From: an uncultured Anaerotignum sp.
GTDB lineage: Bacteria; Bacillota; Clostridia; Lachnospirales; Anaerotignaceae
Direction of reading: 5' to 3'
NCBI GenBank assembly: GCA_944381385.1
Contig: CALWKZ010000106.1
Location: 1 to 38,817, forward strand
DNA length: 38,817 nucleotides
This document shows, one piece after another, positions 17,468 to 25,716 of the stretch. The notes beneath the pieces are model-generated. The model was not told the origin of the DNA, ran no database searches, and was given only the letters and a program-made list of their open reading frames with translations. Numbering within the stretch: position 1 is the first letter of the stretch; each line of letters begins with the position of its first letter. Both the position numbers and the translations under genes were made by a program.

Positions 17468-17844
17468 CAATTTTCATCTCGATTCTTTTCATCGGCCCCC
17501 GAAGGAACCGCAGTCAAAAAATTATGTTTCTTAAACAAATGACGCAGGCTGTCCCGCACCTGCCAGTAAGTAGCTTCGTTACAGGATACCCGGGCAATGA
17601 CTACAATATCATAGCCTTTTTTCAATTCCGGCTCCATACTGCGGTAGCTCTCCCGGATCAGGCGGGTCACATGAGAACGCATGACGCTCTTGCCCACCTT
17701 TTTGCTGACAGAGATGCCCAAACGGTTTTTCTGGGTGCCGTTTTTGATCACATACATGACCAGCTGGCGGTTAGCAAAAGATTTTCCCTTTTGATAGACA
17801 TACCGAAACTGAAAATTCTTTTTCAGGGATTCCGTAAACAGCAT
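17467..17844 (-). CDS. rnpA: Ribonuclease P protein component
   Basis: A 125-residue basic protein that joins RNase P RNA to mature tRNA 5' ends. The family core reads [24 protein letters not shown]; the usual RNR motif (R-N-x-x-(K/R)-R) here has Ser at the Asn position. The N-terminal [20 protein letters not shown] and length are typical. It lies between rpmH and yidD in the conserved order. The C-terminus has a polar, charged tail that overlaps the yidD start. Confidence 0.95.
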   Translation of the reverse strand: MLFTESLKKNFQFRYVYQKGKSFANRQLVMYVIKNGTQKNRLGISVSKKVGKSVMRSHVTRLIRESYRSMEPELKKGYDIVVIARVSCNEATYWQVRDSLRHLFKKHNFLTAVPSGADEKNRDEN

Positions 17845-17949
17845 CCTTTTTCCCTTCCTTCACAAAAACCGTTTTTTTACCCGAATATGATCCTATACGA
17901 ACAAAAGGCCACATTCAGCGGCCTTAATCTTATCTGGTATGATCGAAAA

Positions 17950-18084
17950 TTATGCGGATAATACTTTTCTACCTTTTCTTCTTCTTGCAGCCAGCACTTT
18001 TCTGCCGTTAGCTGTTCTCATTCTTTTTCTGAAGCCGTGTTCTCTGCTTCTCTGTCTTTTCTTAGGCTGAAATGTCATTTTCAT
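17950..18084 (-). CDS. rpmH: Ribosomal protein bL34
   Basis: A 44-residue, very basic protein matching bL34: [40 protein letters not shown]. The frame is open further upstream to 18186, but the 5' extension crosses the promoter, so the start is at 18084, ten bases after AGGAGG (the third codon is also ATG). It is the first gene leftward from oriC and has a consensus promoter, consistent with high expression. Confidence 0.97.
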   Translation of the reverse strand: MKMTFQPKKRQRSREHGFRKRMRTANGRKVLAARRRKGRKVLSA

Positions 18085-18144
18085 TTCCAACACACCTCCT
18101 CTTCCTTGCAGTTTCATGACTGCCCTTTTACGAGCACTGCTACT

Positions 18145-18173
18145 ATTATATTGAAAAAGCAAGCCGCCGTCAA
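18145..18173 (-). promoter_or_regulatory. rpmH operon promoter
   Basis: On the minus strand, -35 TTGACG (18173-18168) and -10 TATAAT (18150-18145) are spaced by exactly 17 bp. It is the best promoter match in the left arm and should drive rpmH–rnpA–yidD–yidC and following genes. Confidence 0.85.
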
Positions 18174-18186
18174 GAAAAAATTTCAC

Positions 18187-18727
18187 GAAACCTATGAAAA
18201 ATAAAGGAAAACGAGAAGAAGCTCCCTTTATTTTTTACTGGAAAACAAATATATTGAGACGAAATGCGACTGTTTTTTCCATATATTGATATTAACCTTA
18301 TATTTTGCGCTGCAAAAAAAAATTTCCCGAATACGAAAAAACCGCCCGAAGGGAAAAAACGTTTTGTTCTTTCTTGCGATTGTGGATAACTTTTGCTATA
18401 CTGAGAAAAAACATAATTTTTTCTAAGCTATCCACATTTTCCAGAAGAATAAAATTATGTTATCCACACAGTGTTGATAACTTTGTGTATAACTTTTCTT
18501 TCCTGTGAAAATATTGTGGGTTTTTTACGGAAATGGGAATGAAATAACAGATTTTTACGGAAAATTCATTTTGTGTAAAACTTCTGTTTCTTTTTTTCAC
18601 ACCCTGTGTATAACTCCCATTCTTTTTCAGTTCTCCACGGGTCCATCCACGAAAAATGTGGACAACAAAAAGGGTTATACACAGAAAAGCGCAGAAAAAA
18701 ACATCATCATAAACAGGAGGAAGAATT
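18187..18727. other. oriC: Chromosomal origin region (oriC, rpmH–dnaA side)
   Basis: The divergent gap between rpmH and dnaA holds a perfect DnaA box TTATCCACA at 18460-18468 and a perfect inverse one at 18381-18389. Close variants are at 18428-18436, 18472-18480, 18484-18492, 18605-18613, 18657-18665 and 18675-18683. Very AT-rich stretches at about 18236-18330 and 18493-18600 are candidate unwinding elements. An AAAAATAAAGG/CCTTTATTTTT hairpin (18197-18235) marks the rpmH-proximal edge. Together with the cluster downstream of dnaA this gives a bipartite origin as in Bacillus. The dnaA ribosome binding site is AGGAGGA at 18715-18721. Confidence 0.9.
18374..18402 (+). promoter_or_regulatory. 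dnaA promoter overlapping a DnaA box
   Basis: TTGCGA (18374-18379) and TATACT (18397-18402) are 17 bp apart. The perfect DnaA box at 18381-18389 lies in the spacer, so DnaA binding would block polymerase: direct autoregulation. The leader would be about 320 bases. Confidence 0.6.
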
Positions 18728-20053
18728 ATGGATATCAATCAATACTGGTCGGAAGCGCTGAAGATCATCGAAGATGAGATCTCGTCATCCTTCAGCTTCC
18801 AGACATGGATCCAGCCTTTGGTGCCCGTTGGGATCAAAGAAGACAAATTTATATTCCGCATTCCGGACCCCATCTACAAAGATATGGTGGAAAAACGTTA
18901 TCTGCCCCTGATCCAGAGCGCTCTGGCGGCAGTAACCAAAGTAAATTATCAAATCGTAATCCTGGAAGAAAATCAGGATATCGACTCTGTACCGACACAG
19001 AAAAAGGAGAGCAGCCGTCCGGAACTGCCCCAGAACCTGAACCCGAAATATGTATTCAGCTCTTTCGTTGTCGGCAACAGCAACCGGATGGCCCATGCAG
19101 CGTCCCTGGCCGTGGCGGAATCCCCGGCAAAGGCTTATAACCCGCTGTTTTTATATGGAAACTCCGGGCTGGGCAAAACCCATCTGATGCATTCCATCGC
19201 CCATTTCATACTGGACAAAAATCCGGCGGCAAAGGTCCTTTACGTTACCAGTGAGACCTTTACCAATGAGCTGATTTTATCCATCCAGAACAATAAAAAC
19301 GAGGAGTTCCGGAACAAATACAGGAATATCGACGTGCTGCTGATCGACGATATCCAGTTTATATCGAAAAAAGAAGGGACACAGGAGGAATTTTTCCATA
19401 CCTTCAACGCCCTTTATGAATCCAATAAACAGATCATCATTTCCTCCGACCGTCCCCCGAAAGAGATCAAAACACTGGAGGACAGACTGCGCAGCCGGTT
19501 TGAGTGGGGCCTTATCGCGGATATCCAGCCGCCGGACTATGAAACCAGAATCGCCATCCTGCGGACTAAGGCGGAACGGGATCATCTGGAAGTTCCCGAT
19601 GATGTTATGGCTTATATCGCGAAAAATATCGTATCCAATATCCGGGAACTGGAAGGGGCTTTGACCAGAATCGTGGCCTATGCCACACTGACCACCCAGA
19701 AGATTTCCCTTTCTCTGGCAGAAAAATCCATGAAGGACATTTACAGTGACAGTGCCCAGGTACCTCTGACGGCAGAATTGATCCAGGAGGTAGTAGCAAA
19801 CCATTACAATATCCGGGTTGAGGATATCCAGGGGAACAAAAAGCCGAAAAATATCGCTTTTCCCAGACAGATCTCCATGTATCTGTGCAGAAAAATGCTG
19901 GATCTGACATTACCCAAGATCGGCGAGGCCTTTGGCGGCAGAGACCATACGACGGTTATCCACGCCATCGGCAAGATCGAAAAGCAGATGGAGGCTGACG
20001 CAGAATTGAAAAATACCATCATGGAGCTGGAAAAAGAGATCAAAAACCAGTAA
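18728..20053 (+). CDS. dnaA: Chromosomal replication initiator DnaA
   Basis: A 441-residue replication initiator. Domain I (1-80, QYWSEALKIIEDEISSSFSFQTWI) mediates self- and helicase contacts. A short linker precedes the AAA+ domain with Walker A GNSGLGKT (144-151) and Walker B LLIDDI (204-209). The C-terminal domain carries the DnaA signature FGGRDHTTVIHA that reads DnaA boxes. The domain II linker is short. The ATG has AGGAGGA upstream. DnaA boxes lie on both sides of the gene. Confidence 0.98.
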   Translation: MDINQYWSEALKIIEDEISSSFSFQTWIQPLVPVGIKEDKFIFRIPDPIYKDMVEKRYLPLIQSALAAVTKVNYQIVILEENQDIDSVPTQKKESSRPELPQNLNPKYVFSSFVVGNSNRMAHAASLAVAESPAKAYNPLFLYGNSGLGKTHLMHSIAHFILDKNPAAKVLYVTSETFTNELILSIQNNKNEEFRNKYRNIDVLLIDDIQFISKKEGTQEEFFHTFNALYESNKQIIISSDRPPKEIKTLEDRLRSRFEWGLIADIQPPDYETRIAILRTKAERDHLEVPDDVMAYIAKNIVSNIRELEGALTRIVAYATLTTQKISLSLAEKSMKDIYSDSAQVPLTAELIQEVVANHYNIRVEDIQGNKKPKNIAFPRQISMYLCRKMLDLTLPKIGEAFGGRDHTTVIHAIGKIEKQMEADAELKNTIMELEKEIKNQ

Positions 20054-20258
20054 TCCACAATAAAATAATCCTTATTATTTTTATTAAACAATTTATCCAC
20101 AATATGCTGTGAAAAAACGGAGGTTTGCTGTGGACAGCCTTTCAGGCACATTTATTTTTGTGTACAATGTGTATAACTGAAAAAAATAAGGCCTGTTTTC
20201 CACAGGGTTATCCAAGCTATTTTTCCTTGAAAAACCAAGAAAAAAAGACTTTTCCACA
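20051..20258. other. oriC: Second DnaA-box cluster (dnaA–dnaN gap)
   Basis: A perfect DnaA box TTATCCACA is at 20093-20101. Variants lie at 20051-20059, 20129-20137, 20168-20176, 20196-20204, 20208-20216 and 20250-20258. The whole 289-bp gap has no gene. A DnaA cluster here is the second half of a bipartite origin and may also control dnaN. I could not fix a convincing dnaN promoter. Confidence 0.85.
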
Positions 20259-20342
20259 ATTTCACAGCTCCTACTACGATTACGACGAAATAAATGATAT
20301 TAGTATATCTTTACGCTGTGCAAAAAGGAGATGTGTACAACT

Positions 20343-21446
20343 ATGAAACTGCTTTGCCAGAAGGATGTGCTGCTGCAGTACATCAATATTGTAAACAAGG
20401 CCGTATCGGCCAGAACCACTTTGCCCATTCTGGAATGTATCCTGCTGACGGCGGACGAAAAGGGTTTTACCATGACCTCCAATAATTTGGAGCTGGGTAT
20501 CCAGACAGCACCCATCGAAGCGGAGATTCTAGAACAGGGAGAAATCGCCATTGAGGCGAAGATATTCTTTGAGATTATCCGCCGCCTCAATGGGGAAATG
20601 GTGACTTTGGAAACAGATGAGAAAAACACCATTACCATTACAGGAGGCACTTCTCAGTTTACCATTATGGGACAAAAGGGAGAGGAATTTCCCGGACTGC
20701 CTTCTGTAGCCCAGGAAGAAGCCTATACCCTGGGCCAGAACGAGCTGCGGGAGCTGATCCGCCAGACCATTTTCTCCATTTCGCAGGAATCCACAAAACA
20801 GATCCTTACAGGCGAGCTGTTTGAGATGAAGGCAAACAGCCTCCATGTGGTTTCCATTGACGGCTACCGGATCTCTTTCCGGAAAAGCCCGCTGAGCCAT
20901 GAGTTCGCAGAAAAAAGTGTTGTGGTTCCCGGCAAGACCTTAAATGAACTGACTAAGATCCTTTCCCAGGAGGAAGAGGACAAGGTACATCTTTACTTTA
21001 CAGATAAACATGTTCTCTTTGATCTGGGTACGGCCATTATGGTTTCCCGTCTTTTGGAAGGGGATTATGTCAGCTATGAAAATAATTTCTCCGAGGATTA
21101 CAAAACAAAGATCCTCATTGATACCAATGAATTGATCCAGGCTTTGGAAAGAGCTTCCCTGGTTTCCAGAGACAACCGGAAAACACCGGTCCGTCTGGAA
21201 TTGAAGCCTAATGTGCTGGTCATCACTTCCCGCAGTGATATGGGCACCGCTTATGAGGAAGTAGTCAACGAGACAGACGGGGATGAGCTGCAGATCGCTT
21301 TTAACCCCAGATATCTGATCGAAGCCCTGCGGGCCATTGACGACGAAAAGGTTTCCATTCGTTTTACAGGTTCTCTCAGCCCCTGCATTATCGCGCCGGT
21401 GGAAGGAGACGCTTATAAGTATCTGATCCTGCCTCTGCGGATGTAA
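20343..21446 (+). CDS. dnaN: DNA polymerase III beta subunit (sliding clamp)
   Basis: A 367-residue beta clamp that encircles DNA and tethers polymerase III. The N-terminal MKLLCQKDVLLQYINIVNKAVSARTTLPILECILL is typical; three repeated clamp domains follow, and the C-terminal LPLRM matches the usual end. The frame begins at 20331, but that ATG lies inside the AAAAAGGAGATG site itself. The ATG at 20343 is the plausible start, though spacing is long (12 bases). Confidence 0.97.
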   Translation: MKLLCQKDVLLQYINIVNKAVSARTTLPILECILLTADEKGFTMTSNNLELGIQTAPIEAEILEQGEIAIEAKIFFEIIRRLNGEMVTLETDEKNTITITGGTSQFTIMGQKGEEFPGLPSVAQEEAYTLGQNELRELIRQTIFSISQESTKQILTGELFEMKANSLHVVSIDGYRISFRKSPLSHEFAEKSVVVPGKTLNELTKILSQEEEDKVHLYFTDKHVLFDLGTAIMVSRLLEGDYVSYENNFSEDYKTKILIDTNELIQALERASLVSRDNRKTPVRLELKPNVLVITSRSDMGTAYEEVVNETDGDELQIAFNPRYLIEALRAIDDEKVSIRFTGSLSPCIIAPVEGDAYKYLILPLRM

Positions 21447-21459
21447 GAAAGGGTGGAGA

Positions 21460-21681
21460 ATGATGGAAAAAGTGTATATCCATACGGAATTTATCAAACT
21501 GCAGCAGGTATTGAAGCTGGCAGGTTTTATCGATCAGGGCTCTGATGTGAAGGTATTTCTGGCGGAAGGCCAGGTTTTGGTCAATGGAGTTACAGCCACA
21601 GAACGGGGAAAGAAAATTCATCCCGGTGATGTGGTGGAAGTAAAGGGCATCGGCAAAGTGGAGGTTTTGGCGGAAGAATAA
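21460..21681 (+). CDS. S4-domain RNA-binding protein (YaaA/RlbA type)
   Basis: A 73-residue protein consisting of a single S4 RNA-binding domain (FIKLQQVLKLAGFIDQGSDVK, then VLVNG and HPGDVVEV). It is the small S4 protein found between dnaN and recF in many Firmicutes. The RNA partner is not known from sequence. Two consecutive ATGs (21460, 21463) follow GGGTGGAGA; either may be used. It begins 13 bp after dnaN and is cotranscribed with it. Confidence 0.93.
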   Translation: MMEKVYIHTEFIKLQQVLKLAGFIDQGSDVKVFLAEGQVLVNGVTATERGKKIHPGDVVEVKGIGKVEVLAEE

Positions 21682-21711
21682 GACCGTTTTTATAGGAAAG
21701 GGGCATATCCT

Positions 21712-22311
21712 ATGGAACGAAGGAAACAGAAACCTTTAATTTTCTTTGCGGTATTTTTGGTCATTGTCATTATTTTTTATATCCTTTTGGTCAAATGGAA
21801 AAATCCCAGTCTTTTAGGCAATGATGCCGAGGAGATACAGGAGAGCATCGCTGTTTTTCATCAAATGGAAAAAGAGGAGATTGTGCTGCTTCTGGTGGAG
21901 AATATGGAAGAAGCAGGAGAAAATTACCGCTGTGCTGTATATCTGAAAAAAGACAAGGAATCCCCAAAAAGGGAACCATCTGAGGATATGCCATGTCTGG
22001 CGGTATTTCAGCAGAATGGGAAAGGGGATTTTGTAAAAATACAGTCCAACGGAGACCGTTATTGGCTTTCCCGTTCCTGGGAAGAAGTTTCCTGGGCTGT
22101 GCAGGATATATATTATGTCTATGATGTGCCGGGGCCGGAGGGGCGCTGTCAGTTTGTCTATGTGAAAGACGAAAGGGCGGCGGTGCTGCGGGATGAAATA
22201 TCCGAGGAAAGCTATGATATCCGAGAGCGGCCCTGTCTGATCCCGTTTTTGCCCTATGACCAAAACGGACGTTTTCTGGTAGAGGACGCGCAAGGCAAAA
22301 GGATTGCATAA
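21712..22311 (+). CDS. Unrecognised membrane-anchored protein between the S4 gene and recF
   Basis: A 199-residue protein I do not recognise. A short basic N-terminus (MERRKQKP) is followed by a strong hydrophobic helix (about 9-27), then a mostly polar, Glu-rich region predicted to face outside. No lipobox or catalytic motif is evident. It contains YYVYDVPGPEGRCQFVYVKDERAAVL and several Trp/Tyr, suggesting beta strands. AAAGGGGC stands about nine bases before the ATG. In many Firmicutes recF follows the S4 gene directly, so this is an extra gene in the recombination/replication operon. DUF370/RemB-type proteins seen near recF elsewhere are much smaller and not similar. Confidence 0.8.
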   Translation: MERRKQKPLIFFAVFLVIVIIFYILLVKWKNPSLLGNDAEEIQESIAVFHQMEKEEIVLLLVENMEEAGENYRCAVYLKKDKESPKREPSEDMPCLAVFQQNGKGDFVKIQSNGDRYWLSRSWEEVSWAVQDIYYVYDVPGPEGRCQFVYVKDERAAVLRDEISEESYDIRERPCLIPFLPYDQNGRFLVEDAQGKRIA

Positions 22312-22374
22312 ACAGGAAAATAATTCCATGGGTATTATGCATAATTTATATTTAATAAACCAAGGTGCATATTT

Positions 22375-23475
22375 ATGTATATCAAAGAAGTTTTTTTACA
22401 GGGGTTCCGGAATCTGGAACCCCTTCATATGACGCCGTCGGCAGGCATCAACCTGTTTTATGGCGATAACGCCCAGGGAAAGACCAATTTTCTGGAATCC
22501 ATTTATTTCTGCGCCATGGGCCGTTCCATGCGCAGCCGTCAGGAACAGCAGCTGATCGCCTTCGGCGCGGAAGAAAGCCATATCCGTCTGGAGCTGGCTT
22601 CCGCTCACCGGCAGGATCGCATCGATGTACACCTGAAGCGGGAGGAGAAGAAGGGCATTGCCGTCAATGGTATCCCCGTCCGGAAGCTGGGCGATCTTTT
22701 CGGTACCCTTTATACAGTAATCTTCTCACCGGAGGACCTTTCTCTGGTAAAAAACGGACCGGGAGAGCGGCGGCGGTTTCTGGATATGGAGCTTTGTCAG
22801 CTCAATAAGGTCTATTACTACGACTTGCAGCAGTATTACCGTATTTTGAAGCACCGGAACAATCTGCTGAAGGAAATCCGGAAAAAACCGGCTCTGGCCG
22901 ATACCCTTTCCATATGGGATAGTCAGCTGGCGGAGCGGGGAGAAAAGATCATAGCCGCCAGAAGCCGTTTTTTGGCCCGTCTGGACGAGATCGCCGCCAG
23001 GAAGCAGGATTTGCTTACAGGCGGCAAAGATCAGCTGAGAACGGAATATAAGCCAAATTGTGAGGGGGGTACCCTGGCGGAGCGTCTGGAGCGCAGCACG
23101 GAACGTGACATTCTTCTGGGCAGCACCCAGAACGGCCCCCATAAGGATGATATCGTTTTTCTGGTCAATGGCCGGGATGTCAAGCTGTTTGGCTCCCAGG
23201 GGCAGCAGCGGACCACGGCCCTTTCCGCCCGTCTGGCGGAGATTGATCTGATCCGGGAGGAAACGGGGGAGGACCCGGTGCTGCTGCTGGATGATGTGCT
23301 CTCGGAGCTGGACGAGAACCGGCAGCGTTTCCTCATGGAAATCATCGAAGGGATGCAGGCCTTTCTGACCTGTACCGGCATTGAGGACGCAGTGAAAAAG
23401 TATCTGGGCCGGGAAAACCTTTTCCATGTTTCCCGGGGCAGGATCACAGGCGCCGCCTGGAAGGATGGAATTTAA
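22375..23475 (+). CDS. recF: DNA replication and repair protein RecF
   Basis: A 366-residue SMC-like ATPase that helps load RecA at gaps. Walker A GDNAQGKT is at residues 30-37. The signature region is GSQGQQRTTALSARLAEI, and the Walker B and D-loop are PVLLLDDVLSELDENR. Length fits the family. AAGGTG lies seven bases before the ATG. It ends the dnaN operon, with a terminator 18 bp further on. Confidence 0.96.
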   Translation: MYIKEVFLQGFRNLEPLHMTPSAGINLFYGDNAQGKTNFLESIYFCAMGRSMRSRQEQQLIAFGAEESHIRLELASAHRQDRIDVHLKREEKKGIAVNGIPVRKLGDLFGTLYTVIFSPEDLSLVKNGPGERRRFLDMELCQLNKVYYYDLQQYYRILKHRNNLLKEIRKKPALADTLSIWDSQLAERGEKIIAARSRFLARLDEIAARKQDLLTGGKDQLRTEYKPNCEGGTLAERLERSTERDILLGSTQNGPHKDDIVFLVNGRDVKLFGSQGQQRTTALSARLAEIDLIREETGEDPVLLLDDVLSELDENRQRFLMEIIEGMQAFLTCTGIEDAVKKYLGRENLFHVSRGRITGAAWKDGI

Positions 23476-23492
23476 AAAAATAAGAAAAATAG

Positions 23493-23532
23493 AATTGCCG
23501 GAGTTTTGAGAAGGACTCTGGCATTGTTTTTT
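23493..23532 (+). terminator. Terminator after recF
   Basis: AATTGCCGGAGT pairs with ACTCTGGCATT (one wobble, a bulge) and is followed by GTTTTTTC. It belongs to the CCGGA-core family seen elsewhere in the window. Confidence 0.8.
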
Positions 23533-23792
23533 CAGAAAAATGTCCCTAAAGCAATTCCCCTTTAAAAAACAAGGGGCTTTTTTGTGTGCGGAAAAAAGAA
23601 AAGTTACCTTAAGAAAACCGAAAAACATTTATAAGGAAAGCAAAGAAGTCAAAAAAAGAGATAAAAAACACTGGTTTTCCTTGAAAAATCAATTCATTCT
23701 CCTTGTGGAAAAAGGAAAAAAATGATATAATGACTCTGTGTATTTTTTTAGAGAGAAATCATAGGATCAGACAGACGTGAGGAGAGAAAAGT
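23533..23792. other. Upstream region of gyrB
   Basis: This 260-bp purine-rich stretch between the recF terminator and gyrB has no credible gene: the open frame at 23540-23725 is Lys-rich, has no ribosome binding site and overlaps the gyrB promoter. It holds that promoter and, near 23777-23784, GAGGAGAG, the gyrB ribosome binding site. Confidence 0.6.
23703..23731 (+). promoter_or_regulatory. gyrB–gyrA promoter
   Basis: TTGTGG (23703-23708) and TATAAT (23726-23731) with 17-bp spacing, about 60 bp before the gyrB start. It likely drives both gyrase genes. Confidence 0.8.
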
Positions 23793-25694
23793 ATGTCAGC
23801 AGAATATAACGAAAGTCAGATACAGGTCCTGGAAGGATTGGAGGCGGTCCGCAAGCGTCCCGGTATGTATATCGGCTCTACTGGGGAAAGAGGTCTGCAC
23901 CATTTGGTGTATGAGATCGTGGACAATGCGGTGGACGAAGCTCTGGCGGGCTTCTGTACGGAAATTATTGTGACCATCCACCCGGATAATTCCGTTTCCG
24001 TTTTGGATAACGGCCGCGGTGTGCCTGTAGGCATCCATCATCAAAAGGGCATTTCCGCTCTGGAGGTCGTATTTACCATCCTCCATGCCGGCGGCAAATT
24101 CGGCGGCGGGGGATATAAAGTATCCGGCGGCCTGCACGGTGTAGGCGCCTCCGTTGTAAACGCTCTGTCAAAATGGCTGACGGTGCGGGTGCATACGGAC
24201 GGGAAGATCTACGAGCAGAAATACAGCCGCGGGAATGTGCTCTGCCCTGTAACGGAGATCGGCGAGACAGATAAACACGGCACCTATGTCCATTTCCTGC
24301 CGGATGCGGAGATTTTTGAGGAAACGGTATTTTCTTATGATACCCTGAAGCAGCGCCTGCGGGAGACGGCGTTTTTGACCAAGGGGCTGAAAATCAATCT
24401 GATTGACCTGCGGGAAGGCATGGAACAGGAAAGGACCTACCATTATGAGGGCGGCATCAAGGAATTTGTGGCGTATATCAACAAAAACCGCCAGCCTTTG
24501 TATGACAATATTTTTTACGCCAGCGGCGAAAAGGACGGCATTCTGGTAGAGGTAGCCTTCCAGCATAATGACGGCTATACGGAAAACATGTTTACTTTCG
24601 TAAACAATATCAATACGCCCGACGGCGGCACCCATCTGGTGGGCTTTAAGTCCGGGCTGACAAAAACCATCAACGACTACGGCAAAAAGATCGGCCTGAT
24701 TAAAGACGCCGACAAAAAGCTTTCCGGCGATGATGTGAGAGAGGGCATGAGCGCCGTCATCAGCATCAAGGTGGAGGACCCTCAGTTTGAGGGCCAGACA
24801 AAGGCGAAACTGGGCACCACCGAAGCCAAGGCGGCTGTGGAGGCAGTTCTGAGCGAGTATTTGACCTATTTCCTGGAAGAAAACCCAGCCATTGGTAAAA
24901 TCATCATCGAAAAGGGAATGATGGCTTCCAGGGCCAGAGAAGCGGCCAGAAAGGCAAGGGAACTGGTGCGTCATAAAACGGGGCTGGAAAATACCAGACT
25001 GCCGGGCAAGCTGACGGACTGCACCAGCAACAATCCTCTGGAATGTGAAATCTATATCGTAGAGGGGAACTCCGCCGGCGGTTCCGCCATCAAGGCGAGG
25101 AATCCCCTGACACAGGCCATCCTGCCTCTGCGGGGCAAGATCCTGAACGTGGAAAAGGCAAGAATGGACCGTATCCTTTCCAGTGAGGAAATCAAGAATA
25201 TGATCCTGGCGTTCGGCACAGGCATTTCCGATGATTTCGATCTGGAAAAACTGCGGTATCATAAAATCGTTATCATGACCGATGCCGACGTGGACGGCGC
25301 CCATATCCGTACTTTGCTTTTGACCTTTTTCTATCGCTATATGCCTCAGCTCATTGAGGAGGGCAAGGTGTATATCGCTCAGCCGCCGCTGTACCGGGTA
25401 GAGAAGAATAAACAGCATTATTACGTTTACGACGATGCTCAGTTGGAAGAGCTGTATAACGAGATCGGCAGAGACAACATCAAGGAAGTACAGCGCTACA
25501 AAGGTCTGGGGGAAATGGACTATGACCAGCTGCGGGACACTACCATGGCGGTGGAGCACCGTATTCTGAAAAAAGTCACTATTGGTGACGCCCTTCTGGC
25601 GGATGAGATTTTCAGTATGCTTATGGGGGACAGCGTAGAGCCCAGAAAGGAATTTATCGAAGAAAACGCCCAGTACGCGGAAATGGACTTCTGA
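23793..25694 (+). CDS. gyrB: DNA gyrase subunit B
   Basis: A 633-residue type IIA topoisomerase ATPase subunit that, with GyrA, introduces negative supercoils. The GHKL ATP site shows in [19 protein letters not shown] and [13 protein letters not shown]; the TOPRIM domain shows in [14 protein letters not shown] and [12 protein letters not shown]. The usual EGDSAGGSA motif reads EGNSAGGSA: residue 426 is Asn where most GyrB have Asp. The next positions (IKARNPLTQ) also depart from KQGRDRKFQ. It ends in the normal [11 protein letters not shown]. It is 22 bp from gyrA and clearly cotranscribed with it. Confidence 0.97.
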   Translation: MSAEYNESQIQVLEGLEAVRKRPGMYIGSTGERGLHHLVYEIVDNAVDEALAGFCTEIIVTIHPDNSVSVLDNGRGVPVGIHHQKGISALEVVFTILHAGGKFGGGGYKVSGGLHGVGASVVNALSKWLTVRVHTDGKIYEQKYSRGNVLCPVTEIGETDKHGTYVHFLPDAEIFEETVFSYDTLKQRLRETAFLTKGLKINLIDLREGMEQERTYHYEGGIKEFVAYINKNRQPLYDNIFYASGEKDGILVEVAFQHNDGYTENMFTFVNNINTPDGGTHLVGFKSGLTKTINDYGKKIGLIKDADKKLSGDDVREGMSAVISIKVEDPQFEGQTKAKLGTTEAKAAVEAVLSEYLTYFLEENPAIGKIIIEKGMMASRAREAARKARELVRHKTGLENTRLPGKLTDCTSNNPLECEIYIVEGNSAGGSAIKARNPLTQAILPLRGKILNVEKARMDRILSSEEIKNMILAFGTGISDDFDLEKLRYHKIVIMTDADVDGAHIRTLLLTFFYRYMPQLIEEGKVYIAQPPLYRVEKNKQHYYVYDDAQLEELYNEIGRDNIKEVQRYKGLGEMDYDQLRDTTMAVEHRILKKVTIGDALLADEIFSMLMGDSVEPRKEFIEENAQYAEMDF

Positions 25695-25716
25695 GGAAAG
25701 GAATTAAGGTGAGAGC

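Noticed and set aside
18178..18192. Third parS (TTTCACGAAAC)
   Set aside because: It lacks the central CACGTG and is not a full palindrome.
18325..18340. Noc-binding site (TTTCCCGAA)
   Set aside because: Not palindromic; the right half does not match the Noc consensus.
23540..23725. Open frame of 61 codons upstream of gyrB
   Set aside because: No ribosome binding site, Lys-rich low-complexity translation, and it overlaps the gyrB promoter.
24168..25559. 463-codon minus-strand frame opposite gyrB
   Set aside because: Antisense shadow of a certain gene; no site and no recognisable domain.
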